Below, piece by piece: positions 10,506-20,017 of a DNA stretch of 64,000 nt (position 1 is its first letter; each line of letters begins with the position of its first letter). The notes below the pieces were generated by a model. That model made no database searches. It was not told the DNA's origin and was given only the letters and a program-made list of their open reading frames with translations. Location of the stretch: contig VCMS01000152.1 of assembly GCA_022539475.1 (NCBI GenBank), forward strand, positions 83,933 through 147,932. Reading direction: 5' to 3'. Source of the stretch: Gracilaria domingensis (Eukaryota; Rhodophyta; Florideophyceae; Gracilariales; Gracilariaceae). Both the position numbers and the translations under genes were made by a program.

Positions 10506-10981
10506 GAGCGCCGCGCGCGGCTGAATTGCGCGCGTCTTTGGCTGCGGGGCGCCGGGCCTTGCTCACATCGCCGGGTCGGTGTCACGCTCCCTGTTGTGTA
10601 GAGCCCTCTGCGGAACACTTTGCCGTTCGTCGCTGCCGCTGACAGCCGCATTGTCATGCCATCTCAAACGATGTGAGCAGTTGTTTTTATGCCACGAACA
10701 GTTCAAAAGCAAAAAATTTATCTCGTTAGGGAATATTTAAAATTCCCTAACGAGACAAATCAATTATTTTAGTATTGTCCCACAGCTCGAAATGCCTATG
10801 TACGAAGATACCATAAAACACGACTGTTCGTCAAAGCCGTGTCAAAACCTATTCATCCTGGCTCAGAATGTTTTATCCCTTTTTGTCCTTCTATACCAAT
10901 TGTGTCTTGCATCGGATTCTTCCTCTCTCAAGTCCCACAACATTGTTTATAAGGCCATCACCAGAAACCCATCATTTGTTC
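10506..10981. other. intergenic with perfect palindrome
   Basis: A GC-rich leader of TerC gives way to AT-rich DNA. At 10721-10755 two perfect 14-bp inverted arms (TCTCGTTAGGGAAT and its complement) flank a 7-nt AT-rich centre. No gene seen. Confidence 0.6.
10721..10755. repeat. 14-bp perfect inverted repeat, 7-nt spacer
   Basis: Arms 10721-10734 and 10742-10755 are exact reverse complements. It could be an operator-like site, a hairpin or a miniature element end. Only the symmetry is directly seen. Confidence 0.8.
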
Positions 10982-11801
10982 ATGCCAACCTACGCACCTT
11001 CTACTCAGACACCACCTTATCACGTATTTCTTATCCATGCTGGAGAAGACAAGGATTTCATAGCCTGGCGCGCTGTGGAGACGCCTTTCTCAACGCCGTC
11101 TCTCCGTTTTTCTTGACGAAGAGTCCTTTCGTCTCGGCGACCACTGCACACAGGTCATGATCCACGCTATGGAAACCGCCCCTGTAGGTATCTTCATCAT
11201 GAGTCCCGAATTTGTGGCCAAACAGTGGCCTATGCGTGAGCTTTTGACTTTCGTCCGACGTTTTCAACGCGCCAAGGACGCTGAAAAGACTCCGCCTATG
11301 CTCATTCCTGTCCTCTACCGTTTTGCTGTATCAACGACCTTTTCTCTCGTCAGGGTCGTTTCAAGCGTGCATTAGATGAGGTTACATCACGAGAGGAGAT
11401 AATGCATGCATTGCATATCTCAGCCACTCTCTGGGCCATCCGCAATGAACGAGGCGTGACAAACTCCGGAGAGCCCTGAAATGGCCTCTGAAAGAGAATG
11501 TTTTATTCAGATGATTGCAGAGAAAATTTTGGGTCGGTTTGGAGAAGAAAGACCTGAACTATTGAGGGACGGTCAACATGGACGACAACAAATTAATGAT
11601 GTTTCATCCAGCGTGGTTCCGCTCTATCCACCCAGAATAAAGCAAGAGTGGGATTCGCCCGCGGCACAGAGGACCGAACTGGAACCGAATAACGCGCAAA
11701 AAAGAGAGGACGAGTGTCTTTTGGAGATCCGTACGATACCTGCAGCCCACATATGCCGAAAACCCAACCAGAGTAGCCACAGGCCGCCCTATTTCAATTA
11801 G
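10982..11801 (+). pseudogene. TIR-domain protein gene, frameshifted
   Basis: From ATG 10982 the sequence reads 'PYHVFLIHAGEDKDFIAW', a TIR-domain first strand and box 1. A 1-nt shift near 11060 moves the match to another frame that continues 'ALWRRLSQRRLSVFLDEESF', 'HAMETAPVGIFIMSPEFV' and 'WPMRELLTFV' (TIR boxes 2-3). A second shift near 11325 is followed by 'INDLFSRQGRFKRALDEV', and a third near 11477 by 'MASERECFIQMIAEKILGRF', which resembles the segment joining TIR to an NB-ARC domain. No NB-ARC domain is recognisable downstream. TIR domains signal or cleave NAD in immunity. Three 1-nt breaks suggest a pseudogene, though assembly errors are possible. Confidence 0.75.
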
Positions 11802-12221
11802 CGGGTGGATTGGCTCCGTTACGGGATTGTTTTCTTGGATTTATTATGTGGACTTCATGCGGAAATCTTTTTGATTAGTAGATTAGTAATATGCTCACCG
11901 AACAAGGGCGACGAAAACTGCAAAGAATGCAGAGCAAACAGATTACGAAACCCGTCTTGATCAGCGTGCCTACGAGTTTGGTAACTGTTGAGTCAACAGT
12001 GTTGACCTGCCATTCGAAAATACTACGAATGTGCTTTGGATGCATCCACTCCCATTCAGAATTTGAATTTCAAACGATTGCCCTCAGATAATTTCCTGTT
12101 CCAGTCTCCCTGTCTGTGGGCCACGACAGAGCCTCACCCGTGTAATCTTGGCGTTGCCCCACTGCTGTCCACGTTATCTGTTTCCCGTAGATACAGATCT
12201 CGCATTCCGTGACCTCGCTGC
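11802..12221. other. intergenic, ChlD promoter side
   Basis: About 420 bp without a supported gene between the TIR remnant and ChlD. Confidence 0.4.
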
Positions 12222-14579
12222 ATGCCTCCGCCATCTCGACTGCAGCCCCCGTTGACCCGCACGTTCATTTCAGCTCTCCGTCCGTCGGCTCTGATCGGCA
12301 CTCCCCTCCAGTCCAGCATGCCTGAGATGTCGCCGTCGGCGCCTTACCCCTCCCCATCGGCTTTTGTCCCCGCCATCCCGCTCCCCCCGCGTCGCCGCCG
12401 CCCACGTACCGCCCACCACTGCGTCCCGGTGTGCACTCTCTCAGCGCAAGACCCGCAGACCAATACCGCCTTCAACACTCCTGCACAGCGTGCCGCTGCC
12501 GCTGCCGCACTCGAGCAAACTCAAAATGCTTCAGCGCCAGCCGGACGCGCGGAGCAAGACTCCTCACGCGTCTTCCCGCTTAGCGCCGTCGTCGGTCAGG
12601 ACTTTGTCAAGTTGTCACTGCTCTTAGCTGCCGTCAATTCGCGCATTTCTGGCATCGGTATCAGTGGACGGCGCGGTACGGCTAAATCGGTAATGGCACG
12701 TGCCATTCATGCACTCCTTCCACCCATTGAGGTTGTTACTGGAAGCTATTTCAACGAAGAGCCGCCTCCTCTCCCGGAGGCATCCAGCATGGCCGATGAT
12801 GCACCGGATCCGAATCGCGCTGTCATTCCAGCACCGTTTGTTCAGGTTCCTCTCAATGTCACTGAGGATCGTTTAATTGGATCCGTCGACGTCGAACAGT
12901 CGGTTAAGAAGGGCGAAACAGTCTTTCAGCCGGGCTTGTTAGCCAGCGCTCATCGCGGCGTGCTTTACATTGACGAACTCAATCTTCTCGATGATGGTTT
13001 GGCGAACATACTTCTGGAAGTCATATCAAGTGGCGTTGTGCGCATTGAACGTGAGGGCTTATCTGTATCACATCCATGTCAACCACTTGTCATTGCTACA
13101 TATAACCCCGAAGAGGGCCTCGTGCGTCCGCATTTGCTCGATCGACTCGCAATCAATCTTTCTGCCGATGCTGTCCCGTTGTCCTTGGAGCAAAGAGTTG
13201 CTGCTGTAGAATCTGCTACGAGCTTTAGCGATAATCCGACCAGCTTCGTCTCACGCGTGCTTGAGGAGACCGACCAAATGTCTACTAATATTGTACTTGC
13301 GCGTGAGTACTTGCAAGATGTCTCGATATCCCAAGAGCAAATGACCTATCTCGTGACGGAAGCGGTGCGGGCAGCGTGTCAGGGTCATCGTGCTGAGCTG
13401 TTTGCGTTGGAAGTGGCGAAAGCGGCTGCGGCTTTGGATGGCAGAGATAGAGTTTCTGCCGATGATCTCAAGACCGCTGTGCGACTGACCATTCTCCCGC
13501 GCTCTCTGGTTATGAACGACAGTCAGATGGAACAGGAAATGGATGCTCCGCCGCCGCCGCCGCCGCCGCCACCCCAGAATCAGGATGAAGATATTGACGA
13601 TGAGCTTCAAGAGGAAGACGAGATTGACGACCAGGATCAGTCGGAAGAACAGGAAGAGGAAGCTCCCGAGCTTCCGGAAGAGTTCATGTTTGATCCTGAA
13701 GGGGTGGTTATGGATCCGGAACTTCTTGAATTCAGCAAGTCACAAAAGCAAGGTAAGGCAGGTGGAAGAGGCCTTGTCTTCTCCCAGGATCGCGGGCGAT
13801 ATATCAAGGCAATGTTGCCCCGTGGAGGCACTCAACGTCTTGCGGTCGATGCGACGCTACGTGCCGCTGCTCCTTTCCAGAAAGCAAGGCGTAAGAGGGC
13901 ATCAGGCAAGAACCAACGCAAAGTGTTTGTTGAAGAATCCGACATGCGCGTAAAACGTTTAGCGAGGAAGGCCGGTGCTCTTGTTGTGTTCTTGGTAGAT
14001 GCGAGCGGCTCGATGGCATTGAATAGAATGAACGCGGCAAAAGGTGCTGCCATTCGACTGTTGACAGAGGCTTATCAGACAAGAGACAAAGTGTCCCTCA
14101 TACCTTTCCAGGGTAATCGAGCTGATGTGGTACTACCACCGACAAAAAGTGTCACGATGGCGAAGAAACGTTTGGAAACAATGCCTTGTGGTGGGGGTTC
14201 GCCCTTGGCTCATGGCCTGATGCAATCCGTTCGAGTGGGTGTCAATGCGCAGAAGAGTGGTGACATTGGAAAGGTTATCATAGTATGCATCTCTGATGGC
14301 CGGGCCAATGTACCGCTTGCGATCAGTGAAGGTGAAGAATTGGAAGAGAAGATGAGCAAAGCTGACCTAAAGCAGGAAACGTTAAACATTGCGAAACAGA
14401 TTGCGGCTTTATCTGGGATTGAGCTCTTGTGCATTGATACCGAGAACAAATTTGTGAGCACAGGTGTTGCGAAGGAGATTGCGAATAATGCAGGTGGCAC
14501 CTATCATTCTTTGCCAAAGGCTACAGATGCTGCGGTTGCAGGTGTTGCCAGTTCAGCGATTGACGCGATGAAAGCGTAA
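12222..14579 (+). CDS. chlD: magnesium-chelatase subunit D, plastid
   Basis: A 785-residue AAA+ subunit that, with ChlI and ChlH, inserts Mg2+ into protoporphyrin IX, the first committed step to chlorophyll. The N-terminal 100 residues are Pro/Ser/Arg-rich and form a plastid transit peptide. The AAA+ domain carries a degenerate Walker A '[11 protein letters not shown]' (about 146-156), as usual for ChlD, and '[20 protein letters not shown]'. A Pro9 tract near residue 442 and an Asp/Glu-rich linker lead to a von Willebrand A domain with a MIDAS motif 'DASGSM' (about 593-598) and '[12 protein letters not shown]'. The frame is intact and intronless; length is normal for plastid ChlD. Confidence 0.97.
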   Translation: MPPPSRLQPPLTRTFISALRPSALIGTPLQSSMPEMSPSAPYPSPSAFVPAIPLPPRRRRPRTAHHCVPVCTLSAQDPQTNTAFNTPAQRAAAAAALEQTQNASAPAGRAEQDSSRVFPLSAVVGQDFVKLSLLLAAVNSRISGIGISGRRGTAKSVMARAIHALLPPIEVVTGSYFNEEPPPLPEASSMADDAPDPNRAVIPAPFVQVPLNVTEDRLIGSVDVEQSVKKGETVFQPGLLASAHRGVLYIDELNLLDDGLANILLEVISSGVVRIEREGLSVSHPCQPLVIATYNPEEGLVRPHLLDRLAINLSADAVPLSLEQRVAAVESATSFSDNPTSFVSRVLEETDQMSTNIVLAREYLQDVSISQEQMTYLVTEAVRAACQGHRAELFALEVAKAAAALDGRDRVSADDLKTAVRLTILPRSLVMNDSQMEQEMDAPPPPPPPPPQNQDEDIDDELQEEDEIDDQDQSEEQEEEAPELPEEFMFDPEGVVMDPELLEFSKSQKQGKAGGRGLVFSQDRGRYIKAMLPRGGTQRLAVDATLRAAAPFQKARRKRASGKNQRKVFVEESDMRVKRLARKAGALVVFLVDASGSMALNRMNAAKGAAIRLLTEAYQTRDKVSLIPFQGNRADVVLPPTKSVTMAKKRLETMPCGGGSPLAHGLMQSVRVGVNAQKSGDIGKVIIVCISDGRANVPLAISEGEELEEKMSKADLKQETLNIAKQIAALSGIELLCIDTENKFVSTGVAKEIANNAGGTYHSLPKATDAAVAGVASSAIDAMKA

Positions 14580-15629
14580 ATCAATGGCCGACTGTTCGCT
14601 CACAGGGTTCCGTCAACTAAAAATGGTAGTATTTCCCGCCATATTTCATTTTGTATTGTCCAGCGAAAGTGGTGATGCCATACTTCTGAATGCAATCTGT
14701 TCATCCGAAGCCTTTCATAAAAGCAATCTCGGTATCTTTATATCTTTACGGCGGGGCATAAAGGGGTCGTTTCAGCTTCTTCATTTTCCCCGTAGGGGCT
14801 AACCCTCAAGGTCTTACAGCTTATAATTTCGAGCCTGCAGGGCTATATTGTTCTCAATCTTCAATGTGACATTCAATGGTTGCTGTTGTCAGTAGGATGT
14901 TTTGCTGCACTAAGCGCGGTGGCGATTGATGTTCTTCTGCGTACCCATGGAGGACCATATATGTTCGTACACATAACGACTAGATCACAGAAGTGAACCC
15001 GAATTAGTTCAGTGTGCTTTGTCCAGCAAGAATCGAAATATTCGGGACGCAAACTGCCTAGCGCGAAACGTTCAGCAATTTCAAACATCTGCGGGAATTG
15101 CCCCTCGAAGAGTTATAATAACATGGGAGGGGTCTACCAAACTATCCTGACACCCTGATTCACAGACACTGTTCATGATTCAGAAATCATGTCCCTCACG
15201 AGGTCCTACATGGCGAAACGCGACACCTGGTACGTGTAGTGAGCGACAAGAAGCCATACGGGCCATGTTTCCGTACCTTTAGAGACATGTTTAGGGGTAC
15301 CCTCCTAAGAAAACAATTTGAAGCGGTTCTGGCCCCTTTTCAAGACCACGCGCAAGATTTAAGCTCATTTCAGAGCATGGTGTCTAGAAAGATGGCTTCA
15401 CGCGCTCATTCCCCTGAGAAACTGATGCCCCGTGTTTCTGTACTTCTTCTTTAATCTTTACAAGGTTCAGCCCTGTCTTGGGTTGAGTGAAACGTTTGAT
15501 TCATTCAGAGTTTCTGCGCCCGTTGAAAAAGGTCGACTATCTGATATTCTAAGGCATATTCTTTGCAGGTCATTCGCGTCTCCTTTCGTTTTCGTTCAAC
15601 CGTAGTTCTTCGGAAATCCGATTAACAAT
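14580..15629. other. intergenic, no gene seen
   Basis: A 1.05-kb stretch after ChlD. Frames are short and carry no recognisable motif; no structured RNA recognised. Confidence 0.4.
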
Positions 15630-16001
15630 ATGACAAGCCAAGAGTCTCCTGCCGATGATGGAATGCGCAATACTCTTTCCCAAACCAAGCATCTCTCGGA
15701 AGGTATTCAAAAACCTCTTCCAAGAAGAGTGGTTTCGTTTTCCCCGGTCATTTCAACTCCTATAGATGACCTCCAAGAGGAGGAAGGAGAAAAGATTGTG
15801 ATTGTTGGAAAGGAAGACGAGCAGATTGACGTTGGTTCGTTAGCAGAAACACCAAAGGAGCCAGTGCCCACCACTCCGGTAACCCCGTCTACTCCCGACT
15901 CGTCGCAAAGAATCCGAAAGAAGCTTCCACGTGCGCCAACGCCACATCCCAAAGATTTCCCGAGACTGTTCCTCGAAGGAGAAAACCGCCAATCCAGGTA
16001 A
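15630..16001 (+). CDS. small hypothetical protein with RVxF-like motif
   Basis: A 123-residue Ser/Thr/Pro- and Glu-rich, probably disordered protein that I do not recognise. 'RRVVSFSPV' near residue 36 fits the protein phosphatase 1 docking consensus (RVxF), and several T-P and S-P pairs ('TTPVTPSTPDSSQR') could be phosphorylated. It ends at TAA 9 bp before the convergent RlmH stop. A possible donor (CAG|GTAACA) overlaps the stop codon, so the frame could be a first exon. A PP1-regulatory role is only an inference from one short motif. Confidence 0.45.
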   Translation: MTSQESPADDGMRNTLSQTKHLSEGIQKPLPRRVVSFSPVISTPIDDLQEEEGEKIVIVGKEDEQIDVGSLAETPKEPVPTTPVTPSTPDSSQRIRKKLPRAPTPHPKDFPRLFLEGENRQSR

Positions 16002-16010
16002 CAACCCATT

Positions 16011-16689
16011 TCATTTGTGGTACTTGCTATTCTTGCGAATTTCCGTCGCCCGGTATAGCTGCTCGTATATGAACAGGCGAACCTTTGGACGCCATAGTTT
16101 GTTCCGCTCGTTAGTTTGTGTTTGTAAAAATACTCCTGGGACCGGGGACAATGAGTGTTGTATCTTATTTCCTTACCATCTTATGAGTAAAAGTTAGGGG
16201 ACTTAGACTGACTTTTCGAACCCGCGAGCCCTTTGTGGACGAAACGTCTTGGGGCAATCCATCTTCATCTCCTATGACGATGGAAAGACGACTACCACCC
16301 TGTTCTAGAGCTGCGAACACCATCTCCGAAAAGTGAACGCTGTCGCGTGGCATGCTACCCTTTTCATCCATAAGCATAACAGATTCGCGCTGAGAAAGCT
16401 CTTGCACCATCTTTGAAGCCGCTTCACGCTTTACGGACTTTTCTTGAACTGATATTACCCTCGACATTCTCTTGGTGTATTCTGAGACCAGCGGGTCAAA
16501 CACTGCATCTTTTCCTCTTTTCTTTCCTATGGTTACGAGATTGACTTTTAGTTTCGCCTGAACCGTGATCGCTCTTGCGTACCGCTGGAGACGAAGATCC
16601 CTAGATGTCTTTCGCGCAGTGCTAAGTCGGTTGCGTAGAAATGATCCGTTCAAAATGGATATTCCTGGAGAAGGACGCAGAAGAAACAT
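16011..16689 (-). CDS. rlmH: RlmH-type rRNA pseudouridine methyltransferase, organelle-targeted
   Basis: Two exons, 16177-16689 and 16011-16082, give 194 residues. The 94-bp intron (16083-16176) has an ATG|GTAAGG donor and a CCAAAG acceptor; splicing restores 'LTFTHKMVRLFIYEQLYRA' and the family's ending 'SKYHK' (RlmH ends in YHK). RlmH is a SPOUT (alpha/beta knot) enzyme that N3-methylates pseudouridine in helix 69 of the large rRNA. The first 60 or so residues are Ser/Arg-rich, a likely organelle presequence, before 'LKVNLVTIGKK'. The SAM-loop 'IGDEDGLP' replaces the usual IGGxxG. ATG 16687-16689 chosen; the frame extends upstream only from a GTG. Confidence 0.9.
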
Positions 16690-17520
16690 TTGACAGCCAC
16701 GATTTGAACATAGGAGCCCAGGCCGATTTGCAGAAGCCCTGTCTAGTAGTCTGTCAGATCTGACAAAAAAAATTGATCGTCTCACAGCGAATTTTACGAA
16801 GATGACGGCTGCACCGTAAAGCTCTTAAGGGCTCTTCGAATGCAATGATCTAGCTCTCACTTCAGATGCGCTGCCTGAAGAGGAAGCAGAGTGACACGTG
16901 AATTCCTTTCTGTGCTATCCAACTTCCCCAGCAGAGGAGGGTCAAAAAGGTTGGGAGGATAACAGGGCTATGCTAACGATATCCCTATGATCACTGTTGT
17001 GCGCTCCTTTCAAAGGAGTCCTTTGTATAATGGAAGTGCAATTTTTGCATCTTGCACTACTAGGCGGGCAAAATGCAGATATCGAGAACGCGATTGACTA
17101 GAATTGCTAACTACGATCATGATTGTGATGAATGATTGGCATTGATGCTGCATCACAGGATCATCCTCACGATGCTCATGATGATCATGATGAGGACTAG
17201 GCTAACTTTGAACACTGGAGCAGAGATTCACTGCGATGGCATGTCGAGGACAGAGATTCCCCTCAGGCGGGCGAATGGAAAGGCCAACTTGGCCGCTGGC
17301 TTTTCAAGCGTTGAGATTGGCTGAAGCGAATGAACCTGAGGCGGTGCTTTCTCACGCTTGTCATACCGAGTTCGTTGGCCGTACAAAACGCCAAATATTC
17401 TCCGCTCACATGCAAATGCCATTTTAGTCGTCGAGTGCTCGCGCCGTTTTTCGCTCGGACCTGTTTGCGTGAACCGCTCTCGGGCATCACACACCACCAC
17501 CTACCTACTGCCAAGCTGAC
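16690..17520. other. intergenic, RlmH/HPRT divergent promoter
   Basis: About 830 bp. It contains a short palindrome (CTCCTTTCAAAGGAG near 17004) and an ATCATGATGATCATG-like simple region near 17160-17200. No supported gene. Confidence 0.4.
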
Positions 17521-18078
17521 ATGGAAAGCGGAGGACCTGTGCCACCCGAATGGGTGGGCTCCGTCTCCGAGGTGTTGATCGGGTCAGCAGACATTGCAAA
17601 GCGAGTCTCACAACTCGGAAAGACGATATCCTCCAAGTACGAGGGGTTGAACCCGCTTTTCGTCGTCGTGTTAAAAGGGTCGTATATGTTCGCCTCAGAC
17701 CTTTCCCGCTCCATGAACATCCCTCACGAGCTCGAGTTCATCCGCGCAAGCAGCTATGACGGAACGGAAAGCAGTGGAAAGGTGCGCATCAACGGTTTAC
17801 AAAACACAAAGCTGTACGGCAGACACGTGATTGTCATCGAGGATATTGTCGACACCGGACTTACTCTGAGTCGGTTATACGCACATTTTGAGGGTGCTGG
17901 TGCGGCTACGATTAAGACATGCTCGTTTTTGGAAAAGGAGACGGTGCGACGAAAGGCGGATGTTCCGACGGTTGATTTTGTGGCGTTTCATATCCCAGAT
18001 AAGTTTGTGATTGGGTATGGTCTGGATTATGAGCAGCAGTATCGCCATTTACCTTTTGTAGGTGTATACAAGCAGTAA
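17521..18078 (+). CDS. hpt: hypoxanthine phosphoribosyltransferase
   Basis: A 185-residue purine-salvage enzyme that makes IMP or GMP from hypoxanthine or guanine and PRPP. The PRPP-binding signature 'VIVIEDIVDTGLTL' (about 103-116) is exact for HPRT. Other family features are 'VVVLKGSYMFASDL' (PPi loop), the flexible-loop 'SSYDGTESSGKVRI', and 'FVAFHIPDKFVIGYGLDY' near the end, where the base-binding Val/Asp lie. No targeting peptide, so cytosolic. Length and intronless structure are normal. Confidence 0.96.
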   Translation: MESGGPVPPEWVGSVSEVLIGSADIAKRVSQLGKTISSKYEGLNPLFVVVLKGSYMFASDLSRSMNIPHELEFIRASSYDGTESSGKVRINGLQNTKLYGRHVIVIEDIVDTGLTLSRLYAHFEGAGAATIKTCSFLEKETVRRKADVPTVDFVAFHIPDKFVIGYGLDYEQQYRHLPFVGVYKQ

Positions 18079-18380
18079 GATCGCATCTGAATATGAGAGG
18101 CCATTGTGGTATGCAACTAGTCGACGGGTTGTAATGCTTCCCAGATGGGGCAGTCCATCGTCAAAAACCAACTCGCAAAGGCAAGCAACAGACTACGGGT
18201 TTCAGAGAGGACATGTGAATAGTCAAAAGCTACGAACGCTGACGAGCCAAAGCACTTTTTCAAACACAAAAAGTTGTAAAACACAAACCAACATGCGCGC
18301 TCTTGTACAATTGTTAAGAAATAGAGAGAGAGAGAGGGGGGCGGCGGGGGAGAGGCGACAAGTCCAAAGGAGGTAGAGTT
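18079..18380. other. intergenic, convergent genes
   Basis: About 300 bp between HPRT and Tic22 stops. Includes a (GA)n microsatellite run followed by G-rich DNA at about 18324-18355. No gene. Confidence 0.5.
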
Positions 18381-19382
18381 TCACTTGTTTTGTTGAGGAT
18401 TAACAGGATTCTGATGCAACCTTGCTTGACCGGTTGGGCCTGCCTGTTCCTTCGACACATACTCAACGGAGGCGCGCGGCGCAAAGAAACCCAACTTTCT
18501 CAACTCAGGTTGTTCGTCACTCTCCATTTGTTGAATGATGTATAACAAATTCCCAACAGCGACCGGAGCGCTGTTGGGCAAATCCTTGTTCGACTCCCTC
18601 AACTTTGCCCAAGAAGCATCCAAATCCTCCTTGGTTAGAAACAAGGGAACAATATTCTCGTTGCCCTTTCTAAGAGTGAGTCCCTTGGCCACAAACACAG
18701 GCACGCCCTGCACGGCAGACGAAAGTCTCATCTTCCGTTGCAACCCCTCGGCAGCCTTGACTTGTTTCGAATCTGGGTAAAACCGGAACACCATTGTCAT
18801 CTCCTCGCCACCTGAGCCACGAATTCCAGACGGTGTAGGTTTTGCCTTCACCATCTCGTAAGCCTTATCCAAACCCATGATGTACACGCGTGCATCCGAG
18901 GCGCCGGGATTCTTTTTCATGTCTTTCAACATGTTTAAGGCGTCATGGTGGGAGAAGAATATGAGACCGATTTGACTGCCCGAGCCGTCCATCTTGGCCA
19001 GATACGGCTGCCCCGATGCATTGGTGACAGCGAATACGGGAACCTGTGACAACTTTTCGGACACGGTTTTCTTGGAGAACCTTGCGGCGGCAAGAACAGG
19101 CTGGACGAGAGCTGATGTTACAGAGAGGGGCGTTTGTGGTGATTGAAGTTGCGTTTGAAGCACGGGGGATACAATGGTGGCGAGCGTGGCAGCAGTGGTA
19201 GACAGCGCAAACGAACGCCATGGAAAGCTCGGCGGCGCCGTCTCGGAGGCAGTGCGTTCCGACCGCGCAGGCTGGCTCATGCACGGCGTGCCGGCGGCGC
19301 GCGCGGCGCGACGCGGACTGAGAAGCGGCACGCGCGACAAAGACGGGCTGGAAAGCGGCGTGGGCGGGCTGGTGAACGCCAT
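18381..19382 (-). CDS. tic22: Tic22-like plastid protein import component
   Basis: A 333-residue Tic22 protein of the inter-envelope space, a chaperone-like import component also found in cyanobacteria. The N-terminal 95 residues are Ser/Pro/Ala/Arg-rich with a hydrophobic stretch, fitting a transit peptide. The mature part has 'VPVFAVTNASGQPYLAKMDG', 'GLIFFSHHDALNMLKDMK', 'VPVFVAKGLTLRKG' and 'VPLFLTKEDLDASWAKLRES', the two repeated Tic22 halves. A 'QQMES' and a Pro/Gln-rich tail close it. Start ATG 19380-19382; intact and intronless. Confidence 0.93.
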   Translation of the reverse strand: MAFTSPPTPLSSPSLSRVPLLSPRRAARAAGTPCMSQPARSERTASETAPPSFPWRSFALSTTAATLATIVSPVLQTQLQSPQTPLSVTSALVQPVLAAARFSKKTVSEKLSQVPVFAVTNASGQPYLAKMDGSGSQIGLIFFSHHDALNMLKDMKKNPGASDARVYIMGLDKAYEMVKAKPTPSGIRGSGGEEMTMVFRFYPDSKQVKAAEGLQRKMRLSSAVQGVPVFVAKGLTLRKGNENIVPLFLTKEDLDASWAKLRESNKDLPNSAPVAVGNLLYIIQQMESDEQPELRKLGFFAPRASVEYVSKEQAGPTGQARLHQNPVNPQQNK

Positions 19383-20017
19383 GGCGAAGCGCGGCTAGCA
19401 CAGCGACACGCGAGGGCGGGCAAGGCACAACAACGTCGCCGGCGGCAGCGGCGTAGATCGAGCGGATCGCGTGCTCGCGCGCAGCGCCTCGCGGAGATTG
19501 CGCGCGCGCGCGCACAGCCGCAGCCGCGGCCGCTCGGATCTGCGCGAGTTGGCGCGCGGGGGCGGCGCGTCACGTGCACTGCCGCCTTGCCATCGTGCCA
19601 GCTTGACGCCTTGTGCCATGTGCCGCCGCGCGCCTGTCAGGCGGCCGCGCCCGTGCGCCGCCTTACAGCGCAGCCGCGTCACGCGTGACACGGGGCGCGC
19701 GGAGACGCGCTCAGCTGCTCCTACTCGCGAGTCGGGTGCCACCGCATTGCACGCGCGCACCACGCGCGTAGCCTCGCGCGAGCAAACTGGATCTGTCGTG
19801 GGCGCGCGCAGTGAGCGAGCGGAACTGCACCTGCGTGCCGAACCAGCACTTTAATCTATCATACCACCTTAAAAACCTCTTTCGCAGATAGCTCCTACTC
19901 CTAACCTCTAGATTGTGTACATATATTCAACCCAACACTTTGTAGGCGCCCTTCCCAAATACCTTCGCATAAGGAAACAGCATTCCCCCCAAGTGAAAGC
20001 AAAGAAAGAAGCAGACG
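19383..20017. other. intergenic, GC-rich with GC dinucleotide runs
   Basis: The Tic22 promoter side, about 635 bp, very rich in GCGC runs. Long open frames in several phases here reflect base composition, not genes. The last 150 bp, toward the repeat-protein gene, turn AT-richer. Confidence 0.5.

Noticed and set aside
16690..16785. GTG-initiated N-terminal extension of RlmH
   Set aside because: Nuclear genes rarely start at GTG; the ATG at 16687-16689 leaves a suitable presequence.
19143..19854. Several Arg/Ala-rich frames on both strands
   Set aside because: GCGC-rich composition removes stop codons; no motif, no family, and they overlap Tic22's transit region or its promoter.
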